Source: an uncultured Collinsella sp.
GTDB lineage: Bacteria; Actinomycetota; Coriobacteriia; Coriobacteriales; Coriobacteriaceae
Length of the DNA: 15,325 nt
NCBI GenBank assembly: GCA_902470905.1
Contig: CABRIC010000045.1
Span: 1 to 15,325 of the forward strand
Direction: 5' to 3'
Shown: positions 12,915-15,325 of the stretch, piece after piece
How positions within the stretch are numbered: position 1 is the stretch's first letter
How the letters are laid out: every line of letters begins with the position of its first letter
Translations under genes and position numbers: made by a program
The notes under the pieces: generated by a model
What the model was told of the DNA's origin: nothing
The model's input: the letters and a program-made list of their open reading frames with translations, nothing else
Databases searched by the model: none

Positions 12915-14232
12915 TGAACGTGCTCCAAACGTGATGCAGGCCGGCGATGAACTTGTCGATGTCGGCCTTGTCGTTGTAGAAGGCCACGCTGGCGCGGCAG
13001 CAGGCGAGGTTCTCGACGCCCAGCCAGGTGAGTAGCGGCTGCGCGCAGTGGTGACCGGCGCGGATGCAGACGCCGTCCATGTCCATGATGCTCGCGACAT
13101 CGTGCGGGTGGATGCCGCGGACGTTAAAGCTCACGACCCCGTGGTGGTTATCCCAATAGATGGAGCCGATGATCTGGACAAAGTCGAGCTGCATGAGCTC
13201 GCCCATCAGATAGTGGACGAGTGCCTGCTCGCGGGCCTGAATGTTCTCGTAACCCACCGTGTTGACCAGGTAATCAAGGGCGGCGCCCGTGGCGAAGATG
13301 CCGGCGGCGTCCTGCGTGCCGGCCTCGAACTTCTCGGGGACGGGCGCCCAGACGGCGTCCTGCTCGGTGACAGAGTCGATCATTTCGCCGCCGGTGAGCA
13401 TGGGCGGCATGGCGTTGAGCAGGTCCATCTTGCCCCACAGCACGCCGATGCCCATGGGGCCCATGGCCTTGTGTGCGCTAAAGGCAAAGAAGTCGGCTCC
13501 CAGGTCGGCCACATCGACCGGCATGTGCGGCAGCGACTGCGCGCCGTCGACGACCAGATAGCCGCCGTACTTGTGGACGAGCTTGCCGAGGTTCTTGACC
13601 GGGTTCTCGACGCCCAGTACGTTAGAAACCTGACCCACGGCCAGAATCTTGGTCTTGGGACCAACCTTGGCAAGAACCTCCTCGGTGGTGAGCTGGCCGG
13701 TCTTAGTGGGGTAGAGGTAGACGAGCTTGGCGCCGGTTTCGCGGCAGACCTGCTGCCACGGGATTAGGTTGGAGTGGTGCTCCATGATGGTGATGACGAC
13801 CTCGTCACCGGGCTCGAGCACCGTGGGTGCAAAGCTCTTGGCGACCAGGTTGAGCGACTCGCTCGTGTTGCGGGTGAAGACGACCTCATTGGCCTGGGCG
13901 GCGCCGATGAGGTCGGCAATCTGCTGGCGGACCTTGGCGATGGCATCGGTGGCCTCGACGGACAATGAGTACAGGCCGCGCAGCGGGTTGGCGTTCATGC
14001 GCTGGTAGAAATCGCGCTCGGCGTCGAGCACACAGGCGGGGCGCTGCGCGGTGGCGGCACTATCGAGGAAGGCGATCTCGGGGTGCTGCTGGAACAGCGG
14101 GAACTGCGCCTTGTAGGGATTAGTCTCTATGTCCACGGTGGGCCAACCGCGCGAAGCCTCGTCGCTGGCGTCGAGCTCCATGGGCTCGGGGGCGGTGCAG
14201 GTATCGCATTTTACGTGCTCGGTATCGATCAT
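12907..14232 (-). CDS. sufS: SufS cysteine desulfurase (group II) with N-terminal extension
   Basis: SufS uses PLP to convert cysteine to alanine and hold the sulfur as an enzyme persulfide. Landmarks in its 441 residues are MEHHSNLIPW (150-159), VVDGAQS (227-233) with cofactor-ring D229, the PLP lysine K255 in FSAHKAMGPMGIG, GTQD (305-308) and the catalytic C396 in RAGHHCAQPLL. The typical SufS start aligns near residue 40. Residues 1-38 are an extra acidic tail with a CxxC pair (C9, C12), unlike the roughly 406-residue E. coli enzyme. ATG 14232 overlaps the sufD stop as ATGA, and the 3' end overlaps sufU by 8 nt. All three genes are therefore on one coupled transcript. An internal start near residue 18 cannot be excluded. 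Confidence 0.95.
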   Translation of the reverse strand: MIDTEHVKCDTCTAPEPMELDASDEASRGWPTVDIETNPYKAQFPLFQQHPEIAFLDSAATAQRPACVLDAERDFYQRMNANPLRGLYSLSVEATDAIAKVRQQIADLIGAAQANEVVFTRNTSESLNLVAKSFAPTVLEPGDEVVITIMEHHSNLIPWQQVCRETGAKLVYLYPTKTGQLTTEEVLAKVGPKTKILAVGQVSNVLGVENPVKNLGKLVHKYGGYLVVDGAQSLPHMPVDVADLGADFFAFSAHKAMGPMGIGVLWGKMDLLNAMPPMLTGGEMIDSVTEQDAVWAPVPEKFEAGTQDAAGIFATGAALDYLVNTVGYENIQAREQALVHYLMGELMQLDFVQIIGSIYWDNHHGVVSFNVRGIHPHDVASIMDMDGVCIRAGHHCAQPLLTWLGVENLACCRASVAFYNDKADIDKFIAGLHHVWSTFNG

Positions 14233-15278
14233 GCGAGCTCCTCTTCAAAGTTATCGATCAGGTTGTTGCCCAGGCGGACGACGGCGGCGCGGGTGCGCTC
14301 ATCGGTGGCGGAAAGCGCGGCATCCTCCAGCTTGGCGCGGATGAACAGATCCTCGGCGGCGTTTTGGTCAAGGCCGCGGCAGGCGAGGTAGAACAGCTGC
14401 TCGTCGCGGACGTGGCCGATGGTGGCGCCGTGGTTGCCGGCGACGTCGTCCTCGTCGCAGAGAATGACGGGAACGGTCTTGTTGTCGACGCCCTTGTTGG
14501 CCAAAAGCACCGTCTCGCGCTCGGTGCCGGTTGCGCCCTTGCAACCGTGCACGAGGTCGATGGTGCCGCGGTAGACCTTCTTGGATGTGCCGGTCAGCAC
14601 GCCGTTGGCGTCGATCTCGCACTCGGTCTTGCGGCCGCGGTGGCGCAGCTCGTAGTTAAAGTCGCGCACCTGCTCGCGGGCGCCTAGGTAGTCAGTATCG
14701 ATGGTGACCTTGGCGGTATCGCCTAGCAGGTCGCCGGCAAGGCCGGTGGCGCTGGCGCCAGCACCCAGGACGGTGTGCTGCACGTTGACGCGCGCGCCCT
14801 CGTCCAGGAACAGGCCGGTGTCGTCGAGTGCGATCCAGCTGTCGTCGAGCGTCTGCGTGCAGGCCACGTTGACGGTGGCGTACTCGTGGGCGCACACGCG
14901 CAGCACGGATCCCACGACGCCCTCGCCGGCAACGGGGGAGTCCAGGGCGATCTGCAGGTCGAGCGTCGACTGGGGACGGGCGACGACGTCGATGGCGGCG
15001 ATGGCCGCGGCGGCATCGACACCGCTCACACGCACGGTAACCGTGGCGTGCTTGTATGCGGGCACATCGATGACGATGCGCTTGGTAGCGTGGTTGGCCA
15101 GGTAGGTGTAGGCAGCCTCGCCCATGCCGGTCTCGAAGGCCTCGGCGGGGGAGAGTTCCTCTTCGAGCTTGATGGCGCCGGCCTGGTAGACAGAGGTGGC
15201 GGGCACGTCGAGTTCGGTCTCGGGCGTGATGCGGGCGCGGTCTGCGGCGTCGCCGGGGGCGGAGGCGCGGCGCTCGGG
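14229..15278 (-). CDS. sufD: SufD, Fe-S cluster scaffold subunit (5' end missing)
   Basis: The 349 genomic residues present belong to the SufB/SufD family of beta-helix proteins that, with SufC ATPase, build Fe-S clusters. The C-terminal core shows RGTIDLVHGCKGATGTERET, then LANKGVDNKTVPVILCDEDD and VAGNHGATIGHV, with the conserved His and a DLFIRA helix before the end. The absence of SufB-type cluster-loading cysteine motifs and the position before sufS favour SufD. Compared with E. coli SufD (423 residues), about 70-80 N-terminal residues lie beyond the contig edge. The five residues MYKRQ that appear to start it come from the adapter at 15279-15293. The stop overlaps the sufS start by 4 nt. 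sufB and sufC are expected upstream, outside the window. Confidence 0.92.
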   Translation of the reverse strand, partial: PERRASAPGDAADRARITPETELDVPATSVYQAGAIKLEEELSPAEAFETGMGEAAYTYLANHATKRIVIDVPAYKHATVTVRVSGVDAAAAIAAIDVVARPQSTLDLQIALDSPVAGEGVVGSVLRVCAHEYATVNVACTQTLDDSWIALDDTGLFLDEGARVNVQHTVLGAGASATGLAGDLLGDTAKVTIDTDYLGAREQVRDFNYELRHRGRKTECEIDANGVLTGTSKKVYRGTIDLVHGCKGATGTERETVLLANKGVDNKTVPVILCDEDDVAGNHGATIGHVRDEQLFYLACRGLDQNAAEDLFIRAKLEDAALSATDERTRAAVVRLGNNLIDNFEEELA

Positions 15279-15325
15279 CTGTCTCTTATACACATCTGAC
15301 GCTGCCGACGATACTCCTTGTGTAG
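15279..15325. other. Nextera sequencing adapter and index (non-genomic)
   Basis: Positions 15279-15311 are the reverse complement of the Nextera read-1 adapter, starting with the mosaic end CTGTCTCTTATACACATCT. The eight bases TACTCCTT (15312-15319) sit where the i5 index lies, and GTGTAG (15320-15325) is the start of the reverse-complemented P5 primer. Genomic sequence ends at 15278. Read on the minus strand it yields the spurious protein start MYKRQ. Confidence 0.97.

Noticed and set aside
12915..13100. N-terminal extension of SufU
   Set aside because: These codons are the 3' part of sufS in another frame; ATG 12914 gives the family length and has GGAG upstream.
1..15325. CRISPR array, toxin-antitoxin, restriction or other named defence system
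   Set aside because: No regularly spaced repeats of CRISPR type and no recognisable defence proteins; the only tandem repeat is the tRNA-Lys array.

Overview
The window reads as one complete assembled contig from a Collinsella-like gut actinobacterium (class Coriobacteriia). This rests on GC-rich coding DNA with C/G-ending codons, an actinobacterial-style Rho, a SufD-SufS-SufU iron-sulfur operon, the GGGtGRT protein paired with a NifU-like scaffold, and an NadB/fumarate-reductase-type flavoprotein. The taxon is inferred from protein flavour, not from a marker gene. Both ends are not genomic. Positions 1-43 and 15279-15325 are Illumina Nextera adapter plus index sequence, and they truncate rho at the left and sufD at the right.

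Layout. 45-1289 (+): rho, then a strong terminator. 1438-3460 (+): a promoter, a 466-residue two-helix membrane protein of unknown function, and a VanZ-like protein, ending in a terminator that serves both strands. 3574-4464 (-): a ROK-family sugar kinase (fructokinase-like) with a possible paired operator over its promoter. 4606-5787 (-): a PLP aminotransferase. 5898-6408 (+): a promoter, tRNA-His and three identical tRNA-Lys(CTT) genes in 119-nt tandem units. 6347-6609: a duplicated tRNA tail flanking a cluster of hairpins, which looks like the footprint of integration or recombination at the last tRNA-Lys. 6627-7487 (-): a DinD-like DNA-damage protein directly beyond it. 7649-9175 (-): an FAD flavoprotein. 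9432-11189 (-): the two-gene operon of the NifU-like scaffold and GGGtGRT. 11593-12402 (+): a REP-associated-type (Y1/HUH) transposase. 12480-15278 (-): sufU, sufS and partial sufD with overlapping ends.

Functional themes. Two iron-sulfur-related operons flank the HUH transposase. The Suf operon is the house pathway: SufS mobilises sulfur, SufU accepts it, and SufD is part of the SufBCD scaffold. The second operon pairs a NifU-N-type protein with a conserved protein of unknown role. The most unusual DNA is the tRNA-Lys tail region (6291-6630). There the third tRNA loses its encoded CCA, the tRNA 3' end plus terminator is duplicated 177 nt downstream, and the DNA between the copies can fold into three arms closed by an inverted copy of the tRNA T-arm.
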